From: UBA7328 sp965247965
GTDB taxonomy: Bacteria > Bacteroidota > Bacteroidia > Chitinophagales > Saprospiraceae
Assembly: GCA_965247965.1 (NCBI GenBank)
Contig: OZ252053.1
Location: 5,766,001 to 5,830,000, forward strand
DNA: 64,000 nucleotides
Direction of reading: 5' to 3'
The notes below the pieces were generated by a model. It searched no databases, was not told the DNA's origin, and saw only the letters and a program-made list of their open reading frames with translations. Shown piece after piece: positions 25,499-33,844 of the stretch. The first letter of the stretch is position 1, and each line of letters begins with the position of its first letter. Position numbers and translations under genes: made by a program.

Positions 25499-25651
25499 GT
25501 GCGATAATCAATCAAAACTTGTGCTGACTTCTCGCCGTGAGCTTGTAGAAGGATGTCGAAGTATTCAAGGCACGCTAAACTGTGGGTTGTAGGGGTGGCA
25601 TAGAAGCATGGCGTTTTTAGCGACTTGATTTTTTTTGTTTCGTTTTTTTCC

Positions 25652-26350
25652 CTAATTACTTTCTCTCATCCCAGGTATTTTTTCCAAACCAAATTTCTTC
25701 ACTGCTTTTTTCAAATCCTCTATTGAAACATTGTAACCGTCAAATTCTCCAATCACACCATCCGGGCTATACAATTTCAACTCGCAACGTTTTCTTGTAG
25801 TATTGCATTCTTCATAGGTTTTAAAATTGCCCATCGTCGAAGTCCTTTTGAAATAATCATCTCCTTCCTCGTCCAAATGGATCATTGACCAGGAAGCAAA
25901 GCTCATGCCCAATGCGTTTTTTCCAAGGCCTCCAGCATCTATTACTTTTGATTTAATCCATTTGTTGCCATCCTCAGATCTAAATTCAGATTCAACTGTG
26001 GAGACCATATAGTTGCCAAATCCTCCGCTTGATCCTTTAATTTTTATCCGAGTCAATCCAACCACTTTTTCAGGCGTCTTTTCTTTGATTTTTCTAAAAT
26101 TAGCAGGTTTGATATTTGCATCTTCTCCCTGAAATTGTTTCAGGGCTTCTTGCCCCTTGGTCATGGCGTCCTGCAAATCATTGATCTCGGAAACTTGCTC
26201 ATTTTGTTCTTCACCGGAGCTGGTTGAAGAAATCGACGAAGAGTTTGAAATTTCATTATTGGATTCGGTGGGTAGCTCATTACAATCACATTTCGCACAA
26301 AGAATAACAAGTGCTAAAATCAGCAAACTGAAATATTGAAATTTTCCCAT
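25652..26350 (-). CDS. Hypothetical lipoprotein
   Basis: I choose ATG 26350, which gives MGKFQYFSLLILALVILCAK and a lipobox region with two Cys (CAKCDC). The longer open frame upstream is low-complexity and not protein-like. The mature 210-residue protein has a Ser/Thr/Glu/Asn-rich linker, then a compact domain with SSGGFGNYMVSTVESEF and KWIKSKVIDAGGLG that might bind a small ligand or metal. I do not recognise a family. It stands alone; the gap to 25408 holds only repeats. Confidence 0.65.
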   Translation of the reverse strand: MGKFQYFSLLILALVILCAKCDCNELPTESNNEISNSSSISSTSSGEEQNEQVSEINDLQDAMTKGQEALKQFQGEDANIKPANFRKIKEKTPEKVVGLTRIKIKGSSGGFGNYMVSTVESEFRSEDGNKWIKSKVIDAGGLGKNALGMSFASWSMIHLDEEGDDYFKRTSTMGNFKTYEECNTTRKRCELKLYSPDGVIGEFDGYNVSIEDLKKAVKKFGLEKIPGMRESN

Positions 26351-26555
26351 AATTAAAAGATTCCGGGGGGAATAAAATTTACAAATTAAGAAAAGAAAAA
26401 CTGAAGTCCGCAGAGAAGATAGGTTTTTTCTAATTAATGACAGCACTGAGGAGGCTTTTATATCAACACTAAATTTAAGACTGAACGACGTTGAAAAGGA
26501 GAGCAAGAGAAAACGGGTGGAAAGGGTGATCGGGAAGTTGGAGAGATGAAAAAAC

Positions 26556-26640
26556 ACGTGTAAACTAATTCACACTTGTACGGCGATAAAAAATTCGCTA
26601 GATTAATACGTATAAACTAAAACAAAGTAAAACGTGTAAA
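26556..26640 (+). promoter_or_regulatory. Repeated ACGTRTAAA operator-like sites before antitoxin gene
   Basis: ACGTGTAAACT at 26556, ACGTATAAACT at 26608 and ACGTGTAAA at 26632, the last abutting the ATG. The first is part of an imperfect palindrome, GTGTAAACTAATTCACAC (26558-26575). Such repeats are what an autoregulating antitoxin would bind. Confidence 0.45.
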
Positions 26641-26892
26641 ATGAATAGTAAATTAACATTAACAATCGAAGAAACATTGATTGATAAAGCGAAAATTTAT
26701 GCCCGGCAAAAAGGAAGAAGTTTATCTGATATTATAGAGAGCTATCTTCAAGTGATCACCGCCGATGACAAATTAAAACCGGTTGATGTCAGCCCAACTG
26801 TGAAATCATTGCGGGGATCGTTTAAGCTTCCGGAAGGTTTCGACTATAAGAAGGAACTTACAGCAATATTAACAGAGAAGTATCTCAAATAA
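26641..26892 (+). CDS. DUF6364-type ribbon-helix-helix antitoxin
   Basis: This 83-residue protein starts MNSKLTLTIEETLIDKAKIY and continues ARQKGRSLSDIIESYLQ, the ribbon-helix-helix pattern of the DUF6364 antitoxins that pair with PIN toxins in Bacteroidota. The tail (SLRGSFKLPEGFDYKKEL) is the toxin-binding segment. Its stop overlaps the next ATG (TAATG), the normal arrangement, but the toxin that follows is broken. Repeated operator-like sites lie upstream. It is probably still expressed as an orphan antitoxin. Confidence 0.85.
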   Translation: MNSKLTLTIEETLIDKAKIYARQKGRSLSDIIESYLQVITADDKLKPVDVSPTVKSLRGSFKLPEGFDYKKELTAILTEKYLK

Positions 26893-27109
26893 TGAATAAC
26901 GTATTGATAGACTCAGACGTGCTTTTAGATTTCTTTTTTGACAGTTTAAGGATTTCGAAGATGCGATGCAGAATTATGCCGCAGAATACGATGGCAATAT
27001 TGAAATAATAATATCAAGAAATGTCAAAGATTATCGGCAAAGCAGTTTAATAATTTTAACTCCCGACAATTACCTAAAACAAGGAATGCCAGGACCGACT
27101 TGTAGTTGA
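26892..27109 (+). pseudogene. PIN-domain toxin relic with internal deletion
   Basis: The start MNNVLIDSDVLLDFFFD is a normal PIN N-terminus with the first catalytic Asp. After about 17 codons the sequence jumps, with a frameshift, to the C-terminal part KDFEDAMQNYAAEYDG and TRNV-type ISRNVKDYRQSSLIILTP. The middle 60-70 residues, including the central acidic residues, are gone. The toxin is therefore dead while its antitoxin gene remains whole. The final residues continue past the usual end to TGA at 27107-27109. Confidence 0.8.
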
Positions 27110-27281
27110 CCTAAAATTAAGCATAAAAATGATTCGTTGCCTAAATGCAAAACTCCACTCAGCGCAAATGATCACTTAGGTTATAAAGATCAAGCCGATA
27201 AATCCTCCTTTAGATAAGTTGAGAGAGTAAGGCAAGAACTCGAAGCGAAAAGTTAGTTTAATTATTACCACATAGAAACCT

Positions 27282-27397
27282 AACGCAGCAAAGCCACAAC
27301 CCAACAGGTCTCCCGCTAAGTCCGCAAAGGTTCCGCAAAGTCTCGCCATGGATGAGTTTGCGTCACTTTGCGGCACCTTCGTTTGCCTTTGCGGGAA
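27282..27397. repeat. CGCAAAG-type inverted repeat block, copy 2
   Basis: The left arm (27310-27341) has TCCGCAAAGG and TTCCGCAAAGT; the right arm (27357-27397) has ACTTTGCGGCACC and CCTTTGCGGGA, its approximate reverse complement. The gene-free stretch 27110-27520 otherwise shows nothing recognisable. A related copy lies at 23962-24022. Confidence 0.55.
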
Positions 27398-27520
27398 ATA
27401 TGTCCTATGAGGCTTTCACAATATAGATCTCATACATTTATAAAGTTTAGATCAGTAATTCATTGAAATTCCGTCTATGTGGACTATATGCCTATGTGGT
27501 CGATATTATCATCGATTCAA

Positions 27521-28414
27521 CTACATTTTCATAGTCCTGCTCACAAGATCTGCCGCATCCTGTTGCACAAAATGGCCGGCACCGGGAATTGTCACCAAAG
27601 TAAGATCGCTTTCCAGCCATTCCCATGTATCGTTGAGCGCTCCGGGCAGCAGCGCCCAGTCGTCCAGGCCATGGATCAGAAGTACAGGACATTTTACTTT
27701 TATAAGTGGTGAATCGTCCTCGGTGTACGGTTCCCTGGGGTAATTGGCTTTGTAGTAATTGAGCATGGCTTCGAAGTCTGAGGAATTTAACGCATCGACA
27801 TATTTTTCCCTGGCTAAGGAATCACTAACCCAGCCAGCAAGGCCTTCTGCTGTTAATAATTTGTGCGCACCTTCTTTTTGAAAATTCCGGGCGTATTGAC
27901 TGTTTTTTTGTTGTTCGGGGTTGTTTGCCAGTTCTCGAGCGAGGCCTCGTGGATGAGGAAGATTACAGATTATAAGCCGCTCCACGATATCCGGAAGCAT
28001 CATGGCCACCGTCCACGCTATTATTCCTCCCCAATCGTGTCCTACGACTATTGCCTGCTCCTGTCCTAAATGGCGAATGACTGCGGCAACATCACCTGCA
28101 AGCAACGGAATGGCGTAATTTTCCACTCCCTTGGGTTTATCACTCTTATTGTACCCACGTAAATCTATGGCAACCGCTTTAAAATCATCGGCTAAAGCTT
28201 CCATTTGATGTCGCCATGTGAACCAAAAATCGGGAAAACCATGGATGAAAATGACTAATGGCCCTTCTCCGGCTGTTACATAGTGAATTTTTACGCCATT
28301 ATTGTCGGCGAAATCGTGTTGTACTCGATTCATCATATCAGATTTTTGAGCAGTTAGGCTAACGCACAAAACCGTGCAAATTAAGGCGCCTAGTAAATTC
28401 ATTTCTCTTCGCAT
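27521..28414 (-). CDS. Epoxide-hydrolase-like alpha/beta hydrolase, secreted
   Basis: This 297-residue enzyme has a signal peptide (best from ATG 28402, MNLLGALICTVLCVSLTAQ). The motifs HGFPDFWFTWRHQ and GHDWGGIIAW give the oxyanion hole and nucleophile Asp of soluble epoxide hydrolases and related dehalogenases. The acid lies in LIHGLDDWALLP and the His in PGAGHFVQQD. It would open epoxides to diols; the substrate is unknown. It is divergent from the alcohol dehydrogenase at 28469, so the two may share a regulatory region of 55-70 bases. Confidence 0.88.
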   Translation of the reverse strand: MRREMNLLGALICTVLCVSLTAQKSDMMNRVQHDFADNNGVKIHYVTAGEGPLVIFIHGFPDFWFTWRHQMEALADDFKAVAIDLRGYNKSDKPKGVENYAIPLLAGDVAAVIRHLGQEQAIVVGHDWGGIIAWTVAMMLPDIVERLIICNLPHPRGLARELANNPEQQKNSQYARNFQKEGAHKLLTAEGLAGWVSDSLAREKYVDALNSSDFEAMLNYYKANYPREPYTEDDSPLIKVKCPVLLIHGLDDWALLPGALNDTWEWLESDLTLVTIPGAGHFVQQDAADLVSRTMKM

Positions 28415-28468
28415 TATAATATGTTTGTAAAAATTGGCAACAGTTAGTTCTTCGCAATTTGGCCTCTT

Positions 28469-29509
28469 ATGAAAGCCGCACTCTACACTTCATTCCGAAA
28501 ACCGCTTACCATTGAAAACGTTTCTGACCCGAAAGTAGAAAAAGACGGCGCAATTATTCAGGTAAAGGCAACTGGCATTTGCCGAAGTGATTGGCAAGGC
28601 TGGATGGGACACGATGCTGATGTAAGAGTACCGCATGTGCCAGGACATGAATTAACTGGTATCATAATGGCTGTAGGCGGAAAAGTGCGAAATTGGAAAA
28701 GAGGCGATCGGGTGACTTTGCCTTTTTCGAGTGGATGCGGTAATTGCGATCAGTGCAACAGCGGTAATCAACAGATTTGTGATAATTATTTTCAACCTGG
28801 TTTTACGGCATGGGGATCTTTTGCAGAATATGTGCATGTAAAATATGTCGATGTCAATCTGGTTAGATTACCCGAAGAAATGTCTTTCACAGATGCAGCG
28901 ATTCTTGGATGCCGATTCATTACTGCATATCGAGGCGTGACTGTACAGGGAAAATTGAAAGCCAGTCAGTGGATAGGCGTTCATGGATGTGGAGGTGTTG
29001 GGCTTTCTGCCATTATGATCGCCCATGCCTTGGGAGCAAAAGTAATTGCTGTTGATATAGATGACGATAAACTGAATTTTGCTCAAACTCTTGGAGCACA
29101 TGCTATGATCAATGCGATGAATGTAGATGACATTCCTTCAGCCATCAAAGAATTGACCAAAGGGGGTGTGCACGTTTCCGTTGATGCATTGGGAAGTACT
29201 GAAACCTGCCAAAATTCCATAAACTCGCTCCGGAAAAGAGGGAAGCACATTCAAATCGGTCTTATGACAGGAATTGATACCAAACCGGCAATTGACATGA
29301 CACCTGTAATCGCCAACGAACTCGAAATCATTGGAAGTCACGGCATGCAGGCCCATCAATATCCATCTATGTTAGATTTGATTCATACCAAAAAGATACC
29401 TCTGAGTAAGTTGATCGGTAAACGAATGGATTTGGAGGCCGGTGCAAAGGCCTTGACGCAAATGGATACTATTGGGAATACTGGCGTAATGGTGATTAAT
29501 AAATTCTGA
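28469..29509 (+). CDS. Zinc-dependent alcohol dehydrogenase
   Basis: This 346-residue medium-chain dehydrogenase has catalytic Zn ligands in ATGICRSDWQGWMGHD and VPGHELTG. The structural Zn site is in SGCGNCDQCNSGNQQICDN. The Rossmann motif is GVHGCGGVGLSAIMIA with AVDIDDDKL after it, which favours NAD(H). It oxidises an alcohol or reduces an aldehyde of unknown identity. It is divergent from the epoxide hydrolase and convergent with the TPR lipoprotein (11 bases between stops). Confidence 0.9.
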   Translation: MKAALYTSFRKPLTIENVSDPKVEKDGAIIQVKATGICRSDWQGWMGHDADVRVPHVPGHELTGIIMAVGGKVRNWKRGDRVTLPFSSGCGNCDQCNSGNQQICDNYFQPGFTAWGSFAEYVHVKYVDVNLVRLPEEMSFTDAAILGCRFITAYRGVTVQGKLKASQWIGVHGCGGVGLSAIMIAHALGAKVIAVDIDDDKLNFAQTLGAHAMINAMNVDDIPSAIKELTKGGVHVSVDALGSTETCQNSINSLRKRGKHIQIGLMTGIDTKPAIDMTPVIANELEIIGSHGMQAHQYPSMLDLIHTKKIPLSKLIGKRMDLEAGAKALTQMDTIGNTGVMVINKF

Positions 29510-29520
29510 TTCAATCCTCT

Positions 29521-31257
29521 TTACCAAATCCTGGAAGCTACAATTTCCATGTCACTTGATGACCTCGCAATCCGGAATTGTTCCTCCATTGATAACGAAA
29601 AGTCATCAAGATCCAATGCATCATATGCATTTTGTAATCCTTTGATGGACCAACCATTTTTGGGTAGTTTGATCAAATTATTTTTATAGACCGCAATGGC
29701 TTCTTTTGGGAGCCCTGCTTCTAATAAAACAGCGCCGAGATGGTGCCTGACAGGTAAAAGCCAATCCGTTGGCTCCTGGTATTGCAAAGCATCTTCTAAA
29801 GCTACAGCTTCGTTGAGAAGCACAATGCTCTGCTCATAACTTCCTTTTCTTGCCAGAATCTCCGCCTCGAGCACTTTTTCTGCGATTTGAATCAAGGTAT
29901 ACACATTATTGATATCCCAAATCGTGACATCTTTTAAAGATTCGTCAGCGGCATATGCTTTCAACTGTTCCAGTTCTTTATTTGAGGAAGTCATGTCATT
30001 TTTACCAAGGAATGCCATTCCTCTTGCAAAATGTCTTACTGCTTCGGGATATTTCATAGAGCTATCGGCGTTCTCCATATTCAATATTTCACTCCATCGG
30101 GCAAATTTCACAGCCGTGTAATAAGGTATAGAGTAATAATGCTGGAGCGTGCCCCAGCCTGGTTCTTTCATCAGTTTTCTATTGGCGTGATTTGAGACTG
30201 CGTTTGCACCGACAGCCGACCAATAGCTATTGCCTGCATACATAGCCGTTGCAGCTATAAAATGCATATTGTGCGGATAATAACCAAGTGGATACGCTCC
30301 TTGTGCATGACATTGAGATAGGTAAGAACTATCGACACTCACAGCGCGAATATTGGCCTGAAGGCCTTTGTAGTAATCACCAGTGCGTATATAGATATGT
30401 GAAGGCATATGCACTAAATGACCGGATCCGGGTACCAATCCTTCATCAAAAACTCTGGCACTCGCATATCCTTTTTCTGGAGCATTGGATGCTTCTACTG
30501 CATGTATGTAGAAATGATGTGCGCCCGGATGATTCGGATTGAGAGATAAGACATTGTCAAGTGCATTGAGAATCTCGGGTGTCCACGGCTTGGCATGTCC
30601 ACTGGCATCATAGAGATCCCATGGATGCAAATCCATTAGCGATTCGGCATAAAGTGCAGCGATTTCCGCATCTTCTGGAAATTGCTCAAATACCTCCTTC
30701 ATTGCCTTGGAATATGCTCGGTCAAGTGCGCTTCTGTCTTCCGGAGCAGGTAAAGTGTATCGCTTGCTTAGAGCATCAATAATTGCCTTTTCTTTGTCGC
30801 TGACTTTATCTGCTAATGACAAAGCTTTTTGCACGGCTTCATATGCTCGCTCAAAATTATCCGGTTCCATCCCGGCATTGTAGTTGGGCCCTAATACATA
30901 GGCAAATCCCCAATGGCACATCGCGCAGTCCGGATCGATACGCATGCATTTGTAAAAACTCCGGGCCGATTCTGCATGATTAAAACCGTAAGCCAGTATA
31001 AGGCCTTGATTGAAATATCTCTGTGCCTCAGCACTATTGGAAGTGATCGGATAATGCAGCACATCCAGGCCCTTTAATATTGGAGCTTTGGATTGCGCCG
31101 TGTACCATTCGATATCAGTTACACTCTCGCTACACATCACGCCTTGTGCTTTGATTGCCAGAATAACTGAATTAACCGATAATTCCGGATCACTTACTGT
31201 TTCTTTGCATGAGAGTAGTATGCTGAGAAAAAAGCAAAATAGGTAGATAAATTTCAT
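29521..31257 (-). CDS. TPR lipoprotein
   Basis: This 578-residue exported protein has a lipobox (FFLSILLSC). Tetratricopeptide-like helices run through the chain (YFNQGLILAYGFNHAESARS, AIAVYKNNLIKLPKNGWS). Conserved His clusters lie in AHHFYIHAVEAS, GHLVHMPSHIYIRTGDYY and YYPHNMHF, which recur in this family and suggest metal binding. A CAMCH sequence around residue 112 has the CXXCH form of a haem-c site, but homologues I recall vary there. The role is unknown. It is followed on its 5' side by the foreign GC-rich insert. Confidence 0.8.
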   Translation of the reverse strand: MKFIYLFCFFLSILLSCKETVSDPELSVNSVILAIKAQGVMCSESVTDIEWYTAQSKAPILKGLDVLHYPITSNSAEAQRYFNQGLILAYGFNHAESARSFYKCMRIDPDCAMCHWGFAYVLGPNYNAGMEPDNFERAYEAVQKALSLADKVSDKEKAIIDALSKRYTLPAPEDRSALDRAYSKAMKEVFEQFPEDAEIAALYAESLMDLHPWDLYDASGHAKPWTPEILNALDNVLSLNPNHPGAHHFYIHAVEASNAPEKGYASARVFDEGLVPGSGHLVHMPSHIYIRTGDYYKGLQANIRAVSVDSSYLSQCHAQGAYPLGYYPHNMHFIAATAMYAGNSYWSAVGANAVSNHANRKLMKEPGWGTLQHYYSIPYYTAVKFARWSEILNMENADSSMKYPEAVRHFARGMAFLGKNDMTSSNKELEQLKAYAADESLKDVTIWDINNVYTLIQIAEKVLEAEILARKGSYEQSIVLLNEAVALEDALQYQEPTDWLLPVRHHLGAVLLEAGLPKEAIAVYKNNLIKLPKNGWSIKGLQNAYDALDLDDFSLSMEEQFRIARSSSDMEIVASRIW

Positions 31258-31379
31258 ACTCTTGCTTTAGGTAAAGTCTCCTGCAAAATTAATTTGAATA
31301 AAGGAAGAAACAAATACGGCGGTGCCTAAGTATTAAAAGTAAATTAATCGAGGAATTGGAATCAAACTGATGGAAAGAT

Positions 31380-33250
31380 CCCCTAATCCCCTTCTAGCCG
31401 ATGGCGCCCGCCTCGTGCTGAACGCAGAGCAGCCTCCGGCCGCAACCAAAGGAATCCAATAGTATCCTGCTCCTGAGTCCTAGCTCTTGTCTCCTGTCTC
31501 CGGAATACGACCGTCCAGCAAAATTCATGACTGGCGCTGTGGAACGTTTCGAAGGTTCTCGAACTTAATTTGCTTGATTCCCTTGGGCGGTTCCGCTGCC
31601 TCCTTGATGCGGCGGCGCAGCTGCTTGGACAACTCCTCCATCGTGGCGTTGTATACCGGATCTTGCGCCAGATTGTACATCTCTGCCGGATCGTTCTGAT
31701 GGTCATACAGCTCGCGTCCGAGCGCCGCCTGCTTGCCCCATTCGGTGTACCGGTATCGAAACGTCCGCAGGCTATACCCTTCGTTGCACTGTGACAGCGC
31801 CGATGTCCGCACTGCCACCGTGGGATCGGCTAACCCGCGTGCCAGGCTCATCCCGGAAACGAAGGCGGGGATCTCAAGGCCAGTTAACTCAGCAAGCGTG
31901 GGGTAGAAGTCAACCATCTCGGCCATCGAAGCCGCCACGCCGCCCTTGGCGATGCCGGGTCCGGCCATGATCAGCGGTACGCGGGTCGCGTTCTCGAACA
32001 GCGTCACTTTGTGATAGTGCCCGTGCTCGCCCATGTGGTAACCGTGATCCGACGTGAAGATGACGATGGTGTTGTCCGCCAGCCCGGTTCGCTCGAGCGC
32101 GTCGACAATCCGTCCCACTTGCGCGTCCGCAAAACTAATCGACGCGTAGTAGGCTTGAATGGCCTGCCGCGCCACAGACGGATCCAGATTCACTTCTTCT
32201 GGTCGCTTTTCTTTACGGAAGATCGAACTAACTGCCGGTTCCGGCAAAGTCTCGTGGTATCCCTCGGGTATCGAGGGCACCACGATATCGCGGACAGAGT
32301 GCATGTCGAAGTACTTTTTGGGCGACACGTAGGGCGTGTGTGGGCGATACAGTCCGACGGCGAGAAAGAACCGACGATCCGATTTGGCGAATTCACTCAA
32401 TAGCCGCTCGGCCTCGGTCGCGGCGATGCCGTCGGTCTGCTCTTCATCAGTGCCGTCTGCGGCCAGCCAGCTCAGCATCGAACCGAACGATCCCGGCCTG
32501 AGACTAAAGATCTTGTCCTCGTCGGTCTTGTCGCGGCCGCGCGGGTTGATCGTGTAGTTCCACGAGTACGGATCGTCGTGCCCGCTGGTCCCAATATGCT
32601 TGGGCACGTTGTAGTGATAGATCTTGCCGATGCGGGTGGCGAAGTATCCGGCGTCACGAAACATCTGCGACATCGTGTTGACGTTCGGAACATGCTCACG
32701 AATGTAAATCGCGTTCCGCTTCACAAGGGTCTGATCCGGGTACAGTCCGGTCATGAAAGATGCCCGACTGGGGCCGCACAACGGGTACTGGCAGTAAGCA
32801 TGCTCGAATCGCACACCGCGAGAGGCCAATCGATCAATGTTCGGCGTTCGCGCCAGCGGATGACCGTAACACCCGATGTCACAATTCAGGTCATCACTGA
32901 TCAAGAACAGGACATTGGGTCGATCCGCGGCGCTGGGGGGCAGGACCCAAACGCTCAGGAAGATCAGGAAAAGAGTCAATCGATTCATGTCGGAGTCAAG
33001 TTGTCTACGGTGGGTACAATCCCGCGTCCCAGCAGATGATGCCAGACCCGGTTCACGATCACCCGGGCCGTGAGGGGGTTGTCTTTGGCGACGACGTGTT
33101 CGGCGAGCTCAAGTCGCCCACTGCCAACTTCCACCGCTGGTTGCTTTACGCCGGCAACGACTTCCAAGAAGCGCCGCGGTACTCTGTCGCCCAGCTCTTT
33201 GTAAGTGTCTCGAATGTGGACGTGGTCGTTTGGGCAATCGCATGTGGTTG
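31380..33250. other. GC-rich foreign insert (planctomycete-like)
   Basis: Base composition changes sharply: the line at 32041-32100 has 38 of 60 G+C, against 21 of 60 at 29041-29100. The insert encodes a sulfatase and a DUF1553 piece on one strand and carries CTCCTG-rich intergenic text (31465-31505). Flanks are ordinary AT-rich DNA. The right border is gradual, about 33200-33290. Horizontal transfer is the simplest reading; an assembly chimera is the alternative. Confidence 0.75.
31525..32988 (-). CDS. Sulfatase (iduronate-2-sulfatase-like), horizontally acquired
   Basis: This 487-residue type I sulfatase has a signal peptide ending near PPSAA. The formylglycine motif is CGPSRASFMTG, metal-binding Asp pair in FLISDDLNCD and IFTSDHGYHMGEHG, and the catalytic Lys/His in GKIYHY. 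The order and length match the iduronate-2-sulfatase-like clade abundant in Planctomycetota. Codons are strongly GC-ending, unlike every neighbouring gene. The start overlaps the stop of the DUF1553 fragment by 4 bases (ATGA), as in a donor operon. It would remove sulfate from a polysaccharide in the periplasm; the frame is intact. Confidence 0.9.
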   Translation of the reverse strand: MNRLTLFLIFLSVWVLPPSAADRPNVLFLISDDLNCDIGCYGHPLARTPNIDRLASRGVRFEHAYCQYPLCGPSRASFMTGLYPDQTLVKRNAIYIREHVPNVNTMSQMFRDAGYFATRIGKIYHYNVPKHIGTSGHDDPYSWNYTINPRGRDKTDEDKIFSLRPGSFGSMLSWLAADGTDEEQTDGIAATEAERLLSEFAKSDRRFFLAVGLYRPHTPYVSPKKYFDMHSVRDIVVPSIPEGYHETLPEPAVSSIFRKEKRPEEVNLDPSVARQAIQAYYASISFADAQVGRIVDALERTGLADNTIVIFTSDHGYHMGEHGHYHKVTLFENATRVPLIMAGPGIAKGGVAASMAEMVDFYPTLAELTGLEIPAFVSGMSLARGLADPTVAVRTSALSQCNEGYSLRTFRYRYTEWGKQAALGRELYDHQNDPAEMYNLAQDPVYNATMEELSKQLRRRIKEAAEPPKGIKQIKFENLRNVPQRQS

Positions 33251-33338
33251 CGGCGCATTTTGTGTAGTCTGTATCATTTTTGAATGGTCTTGTTAGCGCC
33301 TTTAACGCTGATCTATTTTTCTTCGTTAATCTCATCAT
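32985..33338 (-). pseudogene. Fragment of DUF1553 (planctomycete PSD1) protein
   Basis: DTYKELGDRVPRRFLEVVAG and DNPLTARVIVNRVWHHLLGR-GIVPTVDN are textbook DUF1553 segments, but only about 75 such residues are present. The N-terminal part (cytochrome and DUF1549 domains) is missing and replaced by unrelated sequence of lower GC from about 33200. The C-terminal part is also missing, with the frame ending TPT right after VDNL. A full protein would have 700-1000 residues. It is thus a passenger scrap carried in with the sulfatase. Confidence 0.85.
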
Positions 33339-33844
33339 CTGATAATATATGGTTGTAAATATAAGGTAAGTTCGTCAGTTTTATACAAAACATAGAAAAA
33401 AAAATTGGTGATGTGTGTTCTAATCTGATAAGATTTGTCGCTTGGTGGTTTAGTCCCGCCATCTTCATTACATTACCTATCCCGGTGCCAATAAACCATA
33501 GTGTAAAAGTGTCAACAATATTATGAATGTACAAACCAAAAGTGTGAGGGGGGGCAGGGTAATCGCAAGAAATCAAGTTTATCTTTTTTTTGCTTTGTTA
33601 ATTATAATATTTTCTTTTTTGCAAACATAAAAACAACTGCCTTTTAGCAATAGTTCGTGAAGGATTTCGGCCAAATTCGAAGTGTTAACAGCAGTATCTT
33701 AAATTCAAGATTTTCTATAACGTTGATTATCAAGTATTTATGGCCTGCTTATTTGGCAATCCTATTAAAATGCAAGTTTCGGTTCAGACGATACTTTAGT
33801 TTTAATAATTTATCCATAATTCTAAGATTGAGTATCAACGAGTT
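33339..33844. other. AT-rich gene-free stretch
   Basis: No convincing gene. An 87-residue open frame at 33313-33576 on the minus strand has no coding look. It probably holds recipient DNA at the border of the GC-rich insert. Confidence 0.6.

Noticed and set aside
26351..26557. N-terminal extension of the lipoprotein at 25652
   Set aside because: The extra 69 residues are Ser/Phe/Leu-rich without structure, and the internal ATG gives a lipoprotein signal.
32011..33039. Long plus-strand open frames opposite the sulfatase and DUF1553 piece
   Set aside because: High GC makes long spurious frames; the minus-strand products have clear families.
33313..33576. 87-residue minus-strand open frame
   Set aside because: No domain, odd composition, no start context; lies in an AT-rich border region and looks like chance.
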